Shown: positions 36,038 through 45,998 of the stretch, piece after piece
Layout of the letters: the number at the start of each line of letters is the position of its first letter
Position numbering within the stretch: the stretch's first letter is position 1
NCBI RefSeq assembly: GCF_963677725.1
Contig: NZ_OY782507.1
Span: forward strand, 1,736,001-1,800,000
Direction: 5' to 3'
From: an uncultured Cohaesibacter sp.
GTDB lineage: Bacteria > Pseudomonadota > Alphaproteobacteria > Rhizobiales > Cohaesibacteraceae
DNA length: 64,000 bases
Notes under the pieces: generated by a model
Told to the model about the DNA's origin: nothing
The model's database searches: none
What the model saw: only the letters and a program-made list of their open reading frames with translations
Translations under genes and position numbers: made by a program

Positions 36038-38017
36038 CTAGTCGTCAAAGCCCAACTCGGAGCCATCATCGAGCGCCAAAAGCCTGTCATCATCCTCCTC
36101 CAGCGGATCTTCGATGACGGGGGCAAGGAATTCTTCCTCAAAGTCACGATGGATGCGCACATCCACCACCTTCGAGCCGGGAAAGGCCTTGCGCACCGCT
36201 TCCACCAGTGGATGCTGGTCTGCCGCTTCGCGCACTTCGCGCTCGCGCTCTTCCTTACGCTCGGAAAGAGTCGCCCCTCCCCCTTCATTGGTCAGATCCA
36301 CATGCCAGCGCTCGCCGGTCCATTCGGTGAGCTTACGGCCGATTTTTGTCTGGAAGCCTTCGCTGTCAAAGCCATCATAGGCAATGACCAGATGACCCGG
36401 CTCCACCGAGACGGGGCGCACAGCGCTTTCCAGTTGCAGTTTAAGGGCAATGTCGCGGTTCTTGTTGGCAAGCGCGACGATCTGCTCAAAGCGCGTGATG
36501 ACCGGTTTGACCGATTGGGCCGCTGGCTGCGAGCGGATGGGGTCGGAGGACTGCGGTGGGGTGCGCGCGGCCAGCTGCTTTTCGCTTTGGCTTGCCACCA
36601 GGCGCAGATTGGCCTTGTCTTCCTTTACCGGTTCAGCATGGCCGATGGCCAAGGCGGACGGCGTCGCGGCGGTGCCTGCTTCTGCCTTCATGGCTGTCGG
36701 GCCGCCCCCACTCCCCCCATTGTTGCCATAAGGGGGCGGATCGCTCGGCGGGGTGGCTTGGGCCTGTGTTGCTTCTGGCACCACAGCATCAGGTGGTGTC
36801 GATGGGCCTGACCCTGCACCCGACGGCATCGGCGGGCGATAATCCTTGTTGGTGAGCATTTTGAGTGCTTCGTCCGGGCTTGGCAGATCGGCCACATACG
36901 CCAGTCGCACCAGCACCATTTCGGCGGAGGCCAGCGGGCGGGGCGAGGATTGCACTTCGGCCAGACCCTTGAGCAGCATTTGCCATGCGCGAGACAGAAC
37001 CCGGACCGACAACCGGGTGGCAAAATCGCGACCGCGTTTCTTCTCCGCTTCGGTTGCCGCCGCATCGGAATTGGCGTCCGGGGTTAGTTTCAGCCGCGTG
37101 ACCAGATGGACAAAATCGGCAAGGTCGGACAGGACCACCGACGGTTCGGCACCGATGTCATATTGGGCCTTCAATTCCTGCAAGGCTGTGGCGATATCGC
37201 CTTTCATCACCGCTTCGAACAGATCGATGACCCGGGCACGGTCGGCAAGGCCGAGCATCTGGCGGGTCGTCTCGGAGGTAATCTTGCCTGCGCCATGGGA
37301 AATGGCCTGATCGAGCAGGGAAAGGGAATCGCGGGCCGAACCTTCACCTGCGCGGGCGATCATCTGCAGCGCGTCATCCTCGATGTCGACCTTTTCTTTC
37401 TCGCAAATGGTCTTCATATAAGCGGCCATCTCGCCAGCATCGATGCGGCGCAGATCAAACCGCTGACAGCGGGAGAGGACCGTCACCGGCACCTTGCGGA
37501 TCTCGGTGGTCGCGAAAATGAATTTCACATGCTCGGGCGGCTCTTCCAGCGTCTTCAACAGGCCGTTGAAGGCGGCGGTGGAGAGCATGTGCACCTCATC
37601 GATGATATAGACTTTGTAGCGGGCGCTGACCGGCTTGTAGCGGACTGCTTCGATAATCTCTCGAATGTCATTGATCGAGGTGTGAGAGGCAGCGTCCATT
37701 TCCATGATGTCAACATGGCGGCCTTCCATGATCGCCTGACAATGGGAGCCCATTTCCTTCATGTCGATGGTGGGCTGATCAATCTCGCCGGGAATCTCAT
37801 AATTGAGCGCACGCGCCAGAATGCGGGCCGTGGTGGTTTTGCCCACCCCGCGCACCCCGGTCATCATATAGGCCTGGGCAATGCGACCGGTGGAGAAAGC
37901 GTTGGTCAGGGTTCGGATCATAGGATCCTGACCGATCATGTCATCAAAGTTCGCGGGGCGATATTTGCGCGCCAGAACGCGATAGCCCTGATCTGACTGA
38001 TGATCCGCAATGCTCAT
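36038..38017 (-). CDS. dnaX: DNA polymerase III subunits gamma and tau
   Basis: The 659-residue clamp-loader ATPase shows Walker A GVRGVGKTTTA, Walker B YIIDEVHMLS, the arginine-finger region SRCQRFDLRR, and sensor 2 GEGSARDSLSLLD. In place of the usual four-cysteine zinc module lies IDQPTIDMKEMGSHCQAIMEG with only one cysteine, normal for Hyphomicrobiales. The C-terminal part (about 370-530) is proline/glycine-rich and variable, with the tau DNA-polymerase-binding domain at the end. No A-run slippery site was identified, so gamma production is undecided. Confidence 0.94.
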   Translation of the reverse strand: MSIADHQSDQGYRVLARKYRPANFDDMIGQDPMIRTLTNAFSTGRIAQAYMMTGVRGVGKTTTARILARALNYEIPGEIDQPTIDMKEMGSHCQAIMEGRHVDIMEMDAASHTSINDIREIIEAVRYKPVSARYKVYIIDEVHMLSTAAFNGLLKTLEEPPEHVKFIFATTEIRKVPVTVLSRCQRFDLRRIDAGEMAAYMKTICEKEKVDIEDDALQMIARAGEGSARDSLSLLDQAISHGAGKITSETTRQMLGLADRARVIDLFEAVMKGDIATALQELKAQYDIGAEPSVVLSDLADFVHLVTRLKLTPDANSDAAATEAEKKRGRDFATRLSVRVLSRAWQMLLKGLAEVQSSPRPLASAEMVLVRLAYVADLPSPDEALKMLTNKDYRPPMPSGAGSGPSTPPDAVVPEATQAQATPPSDPPPYGNNGGSGGGPTAMKAEAGTAATPSALAIGHAEPVKEDKANLRLVASQSEKQLAARTPPQSSDPIRSQPAAQSVKPVITRFEQIVALANKNRDIALKLQLESAVRPVSVEPGHLVIAYDGFDSEGFQTKIGRKLTEWTGERWHVDLTNEGGGATLSERKEEREREVREAADQHPLVEAVRKAFPGSKVVDVRIHRDFEEEFLAPVIEDPLEEDDDRLLALDDGSELGFDD

Positions 38018-38189
38018 AAAGCTGTCCTGACCTGTATAGCTGAGATTCTGTCCCTATCCATAGCAGAGGAGGCGCAAGCCCGTCACCTGTCTTGTGGTGC
38101 GCGCGCGCGATCTGTTGACAGGCTGCAAGGCACACGAAAGCTTCGGCGGGAACCGCGTATAAGAGGCGCTGAAATGAAGGGGAATAAGT

Positions 38190-38285
38190 GGAAGGCTGAA
38201 CAGATGACCCGCTCTGGACTCGTTGGGGCTGCTTCCTTCCGGACCTGACCCGATTGGCGAGGGGAACGTCCATTGCCAACCTTCC
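38190..38285 (-). ncRNA. ffs: Signal recognition particle RNA, small type (4.5S)
   Basis: On the minus strand the conserved apical domain reads GGTCAGGTCCGGAAGGAAGC, followed by AGCC, the Ffh-binding loop of bacterial SRP RNA. The ends GGAAGG and CCTTCC pair to close a roughly 96-base hairpin. Ends are estimated to within a few bases. It lies just upstream of dnaX on the same strand, as in many alphaproteobacteria. Confidence 0.92.
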
Positions 38286-38361
38286 GTCTGTTCATATGTC
38301 ATTTGTTGCGTGCTAAAGCAAGGGGCAGTGTCGATTCATTTTGCAAAACTGGAGCATTGGT

Positions 38362-38778
38362 ATGAGCCAATTCACACTTGATCCCCAACTTGAGGGCGAT
38401 AGCCTGCCTTTGCTCGACTTTGATCTGTGCGTTGTCCGGCTGATGAATGATGCGACTTATCCGTGGATTTTGATGGTTCCCAAGCAGGATGGCCTTGCCG
38501 AGCTGATCGATCTGTCGATTGAGGATCAACATCGATTGACTGACGAAATCCGGATTGTCTCCAAGGCGCTGCAATCTGTGAGCGGGTGCGATAAACTCAA
38601 TGTGGCTGCTCTTGGCAATATGGTGGGCCAACTCCATATTCATGTGATTGCCCGCTTTGTCGGGGATGCGGCATGGCCCGGTCCCATCTGGGGCAAGGTG
38701 CCTGCTGTTGCCTATCAAGGTGCAGCAAGTGACGCCTTGATTGCGGCGTTAAAGACCGCCATCATGGCCGAGCTTTGA
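38362..38778 (+). CDS. HIT domain protein
   Basis: This 138-residue protein starts at ATG 38362 behind TGGAG. The histidine-triad segment reads GNMVGQLHIHVIARF, so the first of the three histidines is Gln, a variant usual in this alphaproteobacterial subgroup. Proteins of this fold are nucleotide hydrolases or transferases. Together with the adjacent nudC it suggests nucleotide clean-up, but the substrate is not fixed by the sequence. Confidence 0.85.
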   Translation: MSQFTLDPQLEGDSLPLLDFDLCVVRLMNDATYPWILMVPKQDGLAELIDLSIEDQHRLTDEIRIVSKALQSVSGCDKLNVAALGNMVGQLHIHVIARFVGDAAWPGPIWGKVPAVAYQGAASDALIAALKTAIMAEL

Positions 38779-38848
38779 TCCCTGCCCCGCTTTTGCGCGT
38801 ATCCCCTTCTTTGCACCGCACTTCTATCCAAGATCCAAGGAGTTGACC

Positions 38849-39832
38849 ATGTCGGACTTTATTGCCCAGCCACGCCATAATCCATTTTTTGAAGGGCTGG
38901 GCTATGCCCATAACCGACTGGATCGGGATACCGAGCATCGCACCGCTGGAACGCTCAAGGATCGGATGGCCCATGAGCGGGCGCGGTTTTACCTGTTTGA
39001 CGGGGATCGATTGCTGGTGCGTGTGAAGCCGGATCGGTTTGACCCGCTTTATTGCGCCAAAATGGCATCCGAGCTGGGCGCAGATCTTGATCGGGTGATT
39101 TTGCTGGGCACGGATCCAGACGAGGATCATGCGCCAAGACTGGCGGCTCCCTTGTTGGCGGAACGTGTAGCGGACTTTGAAGAGCATGATGATTATCGGC
39201 TCGAAACGGTGCGAGCGGTTGGTTCGAAGGGCATGTTGCCATCGGATCAATTGGGCGCGGTGGCGCAGGCCCGTAGCTTGCTCAATTGGCATGAGACCCA
39301 CCAATATTGCGCCAAATGTGGTGCCAAGACCCATGTGGCTCTGGCAGGCGCGCGCCGGGATTGTCCGTCCTGTGATGCGGTGCATTTCCCCCGCACGGAC
39401 CCGGTTGTGATCATGCTGGCAATCCATCGCGATGAAGAGGGGGTGGAACGGTGCCTGTTGGCACGCCATACCCGGTTTGAAGATCCGATGTTCTCAACGC
39501 TTGCCGGTTTCATGGAACAGGGCGAGACGCTGGAAGATGCCGTGCGGCGGGAAATCTTTGAGGAAGCGGGGGTCAGGATTGGCGAGGTGCGCTATCTGGC
39601 CAGCCAGCCATGGCCGTTTCCATCTTCCCTTATGCTCGGCTGTTTCGCAGAAGCCCTGTCACCGGAATTGACGCTGGATGCCACCGAACTGGGCGAAGCT
39701 CATTGGTATACGCGTGAAGCACTCAAGGTAATGATGGAACGTCCGGTTGGCTCACCGGAGCCGCATGTTCCGGGTGGTTTCTCGATTGCGCACTGCTTGA
39801 TCAAGGAATGGGTCGAAGCTGATCCGGCGTGA
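38849..39832 (+). CDS. nudC: NAD(+)/NADH pyrophosphatase NudC
   Basis: This 327-residue Nudix enzyme cleaves NADH and removes NAD caps from RNA in relatives. It has an N-terminal domain, a zinc ribbon (CAKCGAK, then CPSC), the Nudix box GFMEQGETLEDAVRREIFEE followed by AG, and the NudC signature SQPWPFPSSLM. ATG 38849 follows CCAAGGAG. The gene may be transcribed with the upstream HIT gene (70-base gap). Confidence 0.94.
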   Translation: MSDFIAQPRHNPFFEGLGYAHNRLDRDTEHRTAGTLKDRMAHERARFYLFDGDRLLVRVKPDRFDPLYCAKMASELGADLDRVILLGTDPDEDHAPRLAAPLLAERVADFEEHDDYRLETVRAVGSKGMLPSDQLGAVAQARSLLNWHETHQYCAKCGAKTHVALAGARRDCPSCDAVHFPRTDPVVIMLAIHRDEEGVERCLLARHTRFEDPMFSTLAGFMEQGETLEDAVRREIFEEAGVRIGEVRYLASQPWPFPSSLMLGCFAEALSPELTLDATELGEAHWYTREALKVMMERPVGSPEPHVPGGFSIAHCLIKEWVEADPA

Positions 39833-39858
39833 GCTGGGGGCTTGCAAGCCCCGTTTGC

Positions 39859-40998
39859 TCATTCTGCCGGAATGGCGCTGATCTGCTTTGAGGCTTTTTG
39901 CTGTTTGGTTTTGCGGCTTTCGGCAAAGCGCAGCATCATGTTGCGCATCGGCTGTTCGATCAGGCGAGCGGAGATCGAGGCCACAATCACAGTGGCAACC
40001 AGACTGACAATCATAAAGACCGTAAAGGGCACGGTCTGCATAGGCTCAAAGATATGCCGCCAGCCAAAACCGAGCAGGGTCACGGCCAAAACCGGATGCC
40101 ATAGATACATGCCAAAGGACACGGAGGCGATCGGCATCAGCGGCCGCAGGTACCTGCCCTTTTCAGGGGATGCGAAATCGATGCAGCCGGCAATATAGAG
40201 CGCCAGCGCAATCACCGCGATGGTCAGGTAGCCTGACGAAGCGCCAGATATCATTAGCAGCATCGACAGCGCGAACAAACCCCATGGCGCAAGGTGAGAC
40301 TTCACCTTGACCGGATGGCGCTGAATGCAATCGGCCAAAATTGCCCCGAGCACAAAATCAGCCAGCACCCGATAGGCTCCCCATGTATTGGCTTCAAGCC
40401 AAGTGGGGAATGGCATCAATTCGAGCTTGGTTGCCCCTTCCAAAAGCGCAACGCAACAAAGCAACAGAGTGACCAAACCAATCAATCCCTTGTGGCGATA
40501 GATGATCACGAGCAAGGGAAAAGCCAAATAGGCAAACCATTCTGCGGACAGGGACCAGGAAACATAGTTGAAGCCAAGCACATCGCTCGTCCCCCAGGCA
40601 TTGATCAACAAAAGCTCTCGGCCGAGTTCCGCAAGGCTGTAGCGCTCCGGGTTGGCGGTGGAGACGAGGCCATAATGCACGGCCAGCCCGACGACACAGA
40701 AAAAACTCAGCGTGACCAGATGCAGCGGATAAATCCGCGCTAGACGTCTGACGATAAACACCCGCAAAGACTGCCAGTTGTGGATGCGATCGGCATAGTG
40801 GAACCAGATCAGCAGGCCGGAAATGATGAAGAACATGTCGAGCATTGGCGTCAGACGCTCCATGCCGGCATTCAGCGCCAGATAGGCCTCTGGCCCATAT
40901 GCACTGAAATGGTAGATCATCACCAAGATGGCAGCGATCAATCGCCAGACAGCGAATAGTCCAAAATGTGGTTTTGCTTTGTCTGTCATGGTCTTCAT
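39859..40998 (-). CDS. OafA/YrhL-type acyltransferase 3 family protein
   Basis: This 379-residue integral membrane protein has about ten helices. It begins FGLFAVWRLIAAILVMIYHF, with the family's R..A...V...H pattern, and has DMFFIISGLLIWFHY and RRLARIYPLHLVTL. Such enzymes O-acylate surface polysaccharides or other lipids. The acceptor is unknown. It converges on nudC, 26 bases away. No polysaccharide locus is near. Confidence 0.88.
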   Translation of the reverse strand: MKTMTDKAKPHFGLFAVWRLIAAILVMIYHFSAYGPEAYLALNAGMERLTPMLDMFFIISGLLIWFHYADRIHNWQSLRVFIVRRLARIYPLHLVTLSFFCVVGLAVHYGLVSTANPERYSLAELGRELLLINAWGTSDVLGFNYVSWSLSAEWFAYLAFPLLVIIYRHKGLIGLVTLLLCCVALLEGATKLELMPFPTWLEANTWGAYRVLADFVLGAILADCIQRHPVKVKSHLAPWGLFALSMLLMISGASSGYLTIAVIALALYIAGCIDFASPEKGRYLRPLMPIASVSFGMYLWHPVLAVTLLGFGWRHIFEPMQTVPFTVFMIVSLVATVIVASISARLIEQPMRNMMLRFAESRKTKQQKASKQISAIPAE

Positions 40999-41301
40999 TC
41001 TTAACGCGTTTGCTTCAAATGCTTGGATTTCAAGGCACTCAAACAGGCGTTATGGCCTGAGAAAGGCTTTCAAAATGCGGATTTCGATCAAAGATAACTG
41101 AAATGTTTTAAAGGACCTACCTTCCGTAACGAGAAACCATAATTAACCTTACCAATTCAGTAACCTAGAGTGGCATGAAGGGTCAGCTGCCGTTCGCATG
41201 GATCTGTGGTCACAAAAGCGTGTTAACCAATCGGCAAATCCGAATGGTAGTATTCTTACGTATCAACTTTGTTTTATGGAGAGTTTTTAGGGGAGAAATT
41301 C
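40999..41301. other. Intergenic region between divergent acyltransferase and metallo-hydrolase genes
   Basis: About 303 bases of relatively AT-rich sequence with no gene seen. The ribosome-binding site AGGGGAGAAATT is at the right edge before 41302. No promoter boxes could be called with confidence. Confidence 0.4.
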
Positions 41302-42228
41302 ATGGAAATGAAGATCAATCGACGCACGGCGCTGATGGCTGCTGTTGGTGCCACAGGGGCAATGCTGGCGCCTAAGGTCAGCTTGGCGGATAGCCAGTCC
41401 AAAGCCATGTTGCCAATGGCCAAGGCGCGCGGTTTCAAAGTCGGCTCGCTGGATGTGGTGGCCTTGCTGGCGGGGTCTGCACCGCGCGAGAATCCGCATG
41501 GCATTTTCGGCCTTAATGTGTCGGACGAAGATTTTGCCAAGGTCAGCCAAGCCAATTTCATCGGAACCGACAAGGCACAATTCTACTTCACGCCGACCCT
41601 GGTGCGCGCAGGCAGCAATGTGATCCTGTTTGACACGGGCCTGAATGCAGCGGGCATCACTGCGGCTCTGGCTGAAGCAGGTGTCAAACCCGCAGAGGTG
41701 ACCCATGTGGTGATCACCCATATGCATGGGGACCATATTGGCGGCCTGATGGATGGCGATATGCCAACTTTTGCCAATGCGGTCTATCTGACGGGGCAAA
41801 AGGAATTTGATCATTGGTCAAAGGCAGGCAACAAGAATTTCGATGCCAAGGTCAAGCCATTGGCCGAGAAGATGACGTTCCTGAATGATGGCGGGTCTGT
41901 CGCATCAGGTATCACGGCCGTTGCGGCCCATGGTCATACGCCGGGTCATATGGCCTACATGCTGGAAAGCGATGGAGCGCAATTGCTGCTGATGGCCGAT
42001 ACTGCCAACCATTATGTCTGGTCGCTGGCATATCCCGACTGGGAAGTGAAGTTTGACATGGACAAGGCTGCAGCGGCGGCAACGCGGCGCAAGATTCTTG
42101 GCATGCTGGCCGCAGACCGGGTGCCAATGATCGGCTATCACATGCCTTTCCCTGCAGCTGGCTTTGTGGAGACGCGCGATACAGGCTTCCGCTATGTTCC
42201 GGTGAGCTATCAGATGATGCCAGCCTAA
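41302..42228 (+). CDS. Exported MBL-fold metallo-hydrolase
   Basis: This 308-residue protein has a Tat-like N-terminus (INRRTALMAAVGATGAMLA) and the metallo-beta-lactamase motif THMHGDHIGG, giving zinc ligands His140, His142, Asp144 and His145. Further ligands probably lie in HGHTPGHM and YHMPFP. The substrate class is open: lactonase, sulfatase and aryl-hydrolase relatives all share the fold. ATG 41302 sits behind AGGGGAG. Confidence 0.86.
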   Translation: MEMKINRRTALMAAVGATGAMLAPKVSLADSQSKAMLPMAKARGFKVGSLDVVALLAGSAPRENPHGIFGLNVSDEDFAKVSQANFIGTDKAQFYFTPTLVRAGSNVILFDTGLNAAGITAALAEAGVKPAEVTHVVITHMHGDHIGGLMDGDMPTFANAVYLTGQKEFDHWSKAGNKNFDAKVKPLAEKMTFLNDGGSVASGITAVAAHGHTPGHMAYMLESDGAQLLLMADTANHYVWSLAYPDWEVKFDMDKAAAAATRRKILGMLAADRVPMIGYHMPFPAAGFVETRDTGFRYVPVSYQMMPA

Positions 42229-42374
42229 GGACTTGGTCGGCAGCTTGTCGGCTGGAAAAGAGATGCGCTTGTGGCAAATGGGGCTCCGGGTCTTCAAAAT
42301 CCGGGGCTCTTTCTGGTTGCACGCTATTTTTCTCTGATCTTTATGATCTTTTGATCGTTCAGGCCTTTTTGGCC

Positions 42375-45119
42375 TCAAATCACCTTCGCAGGCTGCATTA
42401 ATGAGCAGAAGGCATCGCTTTGGGGAGACTTGCGATGTTGGCGCAGAAAATCATCGGCGGATATTGGTCGACAGAAGGCGAAGCCTTGCAGGATTTCGAC
42501 ACCCATGATGCGCAGAATTTCCGCATGCTCCATACTTTCCACCCCTTCGGCCACCGAGCCAATGCCAAGAGTCCGTCCGATATGGATGATCGAATGGACC
42601 AACTCGCGTTGGTCCGCGCGTTCAATGATCGGCAAAACCAGTTCACGGTCGATTTTCAGTCGGTTTGGTAACAGATGGGTCAAGCTGACAATGGAAGCAT
42701 AGGCGGTGCCAAAATCATCGATTTCGATATCAATGCCCATATCACGGATTTGCCGGATATTCGCGGCCACTTGTGCGTCGCTGCGATCAAGGAAAGTGGA
42801 TTCGACCAGCTCGAAGGTCAATTTTTCAGGGTCGATATCAAGTTTTTTCAGATTGCCGATCAAATCCTTGTCGCCCAGACGCTTGGCGGACACATTGACC
42901 GATATGCGCGGCACGTTGAAGCCTTGCTGATCAAACTGTTTCTTGGTGGCGACCACATGGTCCAGGATCTGGGCGTCAATGGCCCCCATAACCCCCAACG
43001 CTTCGGCGGTTTCAACAAATTCCACTGGGCTGACCATGCCACGTTCGGGATGTTGCCAGCGTGCCAAGGCCTCCGCGCCAACCAGTTCGTGGGTTTCAGC
43101 AGAATACTGGCCCTGATAGAAGGCGATGAATTCACGATTTTCAATGCCGCGGAGCACATCGTCAGCGAGGCGCCGTTGACGCCTTGCCTTTTGCACCAGT
43201 GGTTCGCTGAAGAAGCTGTAGCGTCCCTTGCCGGTCTGCTTGGATTGGTATAGTGCCAAATCGGCATTCGACAGCAGTTTATCAGGGTCACTTTTGGCAT
43301 CCAAAGCCAAAGCGATGCCGATGCTTGCACCGATCCGGCATTTGCGGCCATTGAAGTCAATCGGAGCCTGTAGGGCTTCCAGTACCGCATTGCAAAGAGC
43401 AATCGGGCGTTCCAGCTCTTCATTGCTTTGGCACAGAATGATGAATTCATCCCCACCCACACGGGCGGTGAATTCATCCTCTGCAATCACCCGGCGCAAC
43501 AGATTTGCGACTTCCACCAAGATGGCATCGCCCGCTGCATGTCCGTAATTGTCATTGACTTCCTTGAAGCCATCGAGATCGACTTTAACCAGACATGACA
43601 GCTCGTTAATGCCGGAGCCATCGCCTGTGCGCCGATGCAACAGATCATCCAGATAGCGCCGGTTCGGCAAGCCGGTCAGGAAATCATGCAGCGCGCTTTC
43701 GCGTATTTTTTCCTGTGCCTGCTCAAGCGCGATATAGCGGCGCTCGCTTTCGGCGCGGGCTTCTTCCAACTCGCGCTCACGGGCGACGTCTTCGGTGATG
43801 TCCCAATTGACTCCGATCAGGCGATACTCGCTGCGGGCACCCTCAAGCATTGAGCCAACCGCGCGGATGGTGCGCTCCTCGCCATCGGGACGTATAATCC
43901 GGAACTTCGACTTGAACAGGCTGCAATTATCAATAGCGTCCTTGATTTCTTTGGACACCCGCTCCAGATCGTCCGGATGAAGGCACTTGCGCCAGAACTT
44001 GTCCGAGACTTCTTGCCCGACCGGCAGGCCATAAAGCTCCTTCATGCGTCCATCCCAGTAGCTTTCATTCGAACCGGGGGCAAATTCCCAAATGCCGATT
44101 TCTGAGGATTGGAGCGCCATTTCAAGACGCTTTGTTACAGTCGCAAGTTTTCTCTGGTAGGCCAGATTGTTGGACAAATGCTTCCCGCGCTCGCGATAGA
44201 GCCGACCCATGCCATAGATCGGCACAACAACCAGAACAAAGATCAGAGCGCCTATGGTGCGAATGAGCCAGGCATTTCTCGAGGAGGTAATCCATCCATC
44301 GCGCGGGGTGGCAAAGAGGACCCACTTACCATTGCCAAAGTCGATGGGTACGCTCACAGGATTATTCTGCAGCACCTTTTCATCGCCAAAAAATCTGGCT
44401 CCCTTAAGACCCTTGCCGTCATGGCCAACAAGCGCGAAATTCGCTAGCTCGTGGTCGACGATGCCCGATGACTGCAACAATTTGTCCGCATCGATGACGG
44501 CAGCCAACAAACCCCAAAAATGGTCTTGGCCATTCGGCAATTTGTTAAAGATGGGATAACGGGCAATGAATCCCAGGCCACCCTGAACCAGATTAACGGG
44601 ACCTGCGAAATTGGTCGACTTTGTTTCCCGGGCATGGTGCGCCATGGCCCGTTTTGCTTTGTGGTTTTTATAGTCCAGTCCCAGCGCGGCTTCGTTGCCC
44701 TTTAACGGATGGACGATTGTGACAACAAGATCTGGTGCGACGGCGAAATTGCGAATATCGCTGTGTTTGCCGTTCAAGCTGTCGGCAAGGGCAGAGAAGC
44801 GCTCTTGATCGATATCGGGTTCCGTTGCGATGGTAGCGGCCAACCCACGGGCCAACTCGACATTGGCAGTGATGCGCCCTTGCAGTCGCGAACCGATCAG
44901 ATTGGCATCTTCCTCAAGATGCCTACGCAATTCGTTATCCTCGATTTCGCGGCTGATATTCTCTGCAACGAAGGTTAAGATCACCACAGCAATTGCAACA
45001 AGAAGGGCAGGCAGATTGGATGGCGTAAAGATGCGATCGAGTGTATTTGTCGCCCCCTTCCCGTTCTTTTGCTTTTGGTTCGTCAATGCAAACCCCATTC
45101 CCTGTTCGCGATCTTGCAT
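42375..45119 (-). CDS. Membrane CHASE-PAS-GGDEF-EAL cyclic-di-GMP signalling protein
   Basis: From ATG 45119 (914 residues) the order is a membrane helix (about 35-55), a periplasmic CHASE-type sensor (about 60-290), a second helix (about 295-320), a PAS domain with PAC end (about 350-460), GGDEF (residues 555-559) and EAL (683-685 in GAEALARW). The diguanylate cyclase core looks intact, but the inhibitory RxxD site is AEDE, so product inhibition is probably absent. The EAL domain keeps DDFGTAYAS. It may therefore make or degrade c-di-GMP. The start is uncertain (TTG 45146 and ATG 45098 are alternatives). Confidence 0.92.
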   Translation of the reverse strand: MQDREQGMGFALTNQKQKNGKGATNTLDRIFTPSNLPALLVAIAVVILTFVAENISREIEDNELRRHLEEDANLIGSRLQGRITANVELARGLAATIATEPDIDQERFSALADSLNGKHSDIRNFAVAPDLVVTIVHPLKGNEAALGLDYKNHKAKRAMAHHARETKSTNFAGPVNLVQGGLGFIARYPIFNKLPNGQDHFWGLLAAVIDADKLLQSSGIVDHELANFALVGHDGKGLKGARFFGDEKVLQNNPVSVPIDFGNGKWVLFATPRDGWITSSRNAWLIRTIGALIFVLVVVPIYGMGRLYRERGKHLSNNLAYQRKLATVTKRLEMALQSSEIGIWEFAPGSNESYWDGRMKELYGLPVGQEVSDKFWRKCLHPDDLERVSKEIKDAIDNCSLFKSKFRIIRPDGEERTIRAVGSMLEGARSEYRLIGVNWDITEDVARERELEEARAESERRYIALEQAQEKIRESALHDFLTGLPNRRYLDDLLHRRTGDGSGINELSCLVKVDLDGFKEVNDNYGHAAGDAILVEVANLLRRVIAEDEFTARVGGDEFIILCQSNEELERPIALCNAVLEALQAPIDFNGRKCRIGASIGIALALDAKSDPDKLLSNADLALYQSKQTGKGRYSFFSEPLVQKARRQRRLADDVLRGIENREFIAFYQGQYSAETHELVGAEALARWQHPERGMVSPVEFVETAEALGVMGAIDAQILDHVVATKKQFDQQGFNVPRISVNVSAKRLGDKDLIGNLKKLDIDPEKLTFELVESTFLDRSDAQVAANIRQIRDMGIDIEIDDFGTAYASIVSLTHLLPNRLKIDRELVLPIIERADQRELVHSIIHIGRTLGIGSVAEGVESMEHAEILRIMGVEILQGFAFCRPISADDFLRQHRKSPQSDAFCSLMQPAKVI

Positions 45120-45442
45120 GGTTCCAAGGTACAAAGGTGCCAACAAAACATTGACAAAGGGTGAGCAGGTTCAACACATTCAACAATAAAGGACCTATAT
45201 TTTAGAAGAGTTACAACAAGACAGCGTTCAAATTTTTGGTAAAAAACAATCCAACCGTATTACAAACGTTTTTTTCTGGACTCTTTTTGTCAGACCTCAC
45301 TATTATAGATCCACTACTGTATGTTTACGCGGTACAATTGCCGATAATCTGAATTCACCAAAGCACAGAATTGCTTTCTCGCTTTTCTAGATGCGTGATA
45401 TGCTGATAAAGTGTTTCACGACTTCTGGGGAGAGCAATAACA
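45120..45442. other. AT-rich intergenic region between divergent genes
   Basis: About 323 bases, AT-rich, with no gene seen. It should hold promoters for both flanking genes, including the strong ribosome-binding site GGGGAGAG before 45443. No clear -35/-10 pair could be assigned. Confidence 0.4.
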
Positions 45443-45877
45443 ATGCGGCAGTTTCAGAGAAATATAAAAAAACTATTCCTGACGTTGACCTTGGCCTTGC
45501 CTTTGAGCGCAGGCCTACTGCCGACAAGCCAAGCCTTTGCCGACAGCTGCTGGTGGCACAATGGGTCGTTGATGCGGCTGGTCGCACAGGGCAACAATCG
45601 GTGGTTCTATTATGAGCAACCGCGCGCTGGCCTTGCGGTTGGCCCAGGCACCCTGTTGTTCAACGGCCAAAAGCAGGGCAACTGGTATGCTGGGACAGCG
45701 CGGGTCTTTTCGAAATATTGCCCCGGCTCACCAATGCCCTATCATGTTGAGGGGCCAGTCGCGCCCAATCAGCTGAAAGTGACCGTGCAGGGGAACAGGG
45801 AAGTGAACAAACGCTGTCGTCCAACGGGACGCTGGACCACAGACACCTTGGTCTTTACCTACGCCTATAAGTGCTAG
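45443..45877 (+). CDS. Secreted protein of unknown function
   Basis: This 144-residue protein has a signal peptide (MRQFQRNIKKLFLTLTLALP, continuing to AFADS at about 34) and a mature part with four cysteines (SCWWHNG, YCPGS, RCRP, YKC) that could form two disulfides. Aromatic and glycine-rich segments suggest a small beta-rich domain. I do not recognise the family. The ATG follows GGGGAGAGCAATAACA. Confidence 0.7.
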   Translation: MRQFQRNIKKLFLTLTLALPLSAGLLPTSQAFADSCWWHNGSLMRLVAQGNNRWFYYEQPRAGLAVGPGTLLFNGQKQGNWYAGTARVFSKYCPGSPMPYHVEGPVAPNQLKVTVQGNREVNKRCRPTGRWTTDTLVFTYAYKC

Positions 45878-45884
45878 CAAAGAC

Positions 45885-45920
45885 AAAAAGGGGCAGTGCC
45901 AGCATAGCCGCCTGCCCCTT
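45885..45920 (-). terminator. Terminator of the minus-strand pheA gene
   Basis: On the minus strand AAGGGGCAG and CTGCCCCTT form a nine-base-pair stem followed by TTTTTGTC. It also lies just after the plus-strand secreted protein gene, but the T-run favours the minus strand. Confidence 0.75.
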
Positions 45921-45998
45921 GTTCATCATTGGCACCGATGCCCTAGCACTCACCAAGGAAACGTTCCTTGCCCGGCTGGGTCTTAATCACATCTCGCC

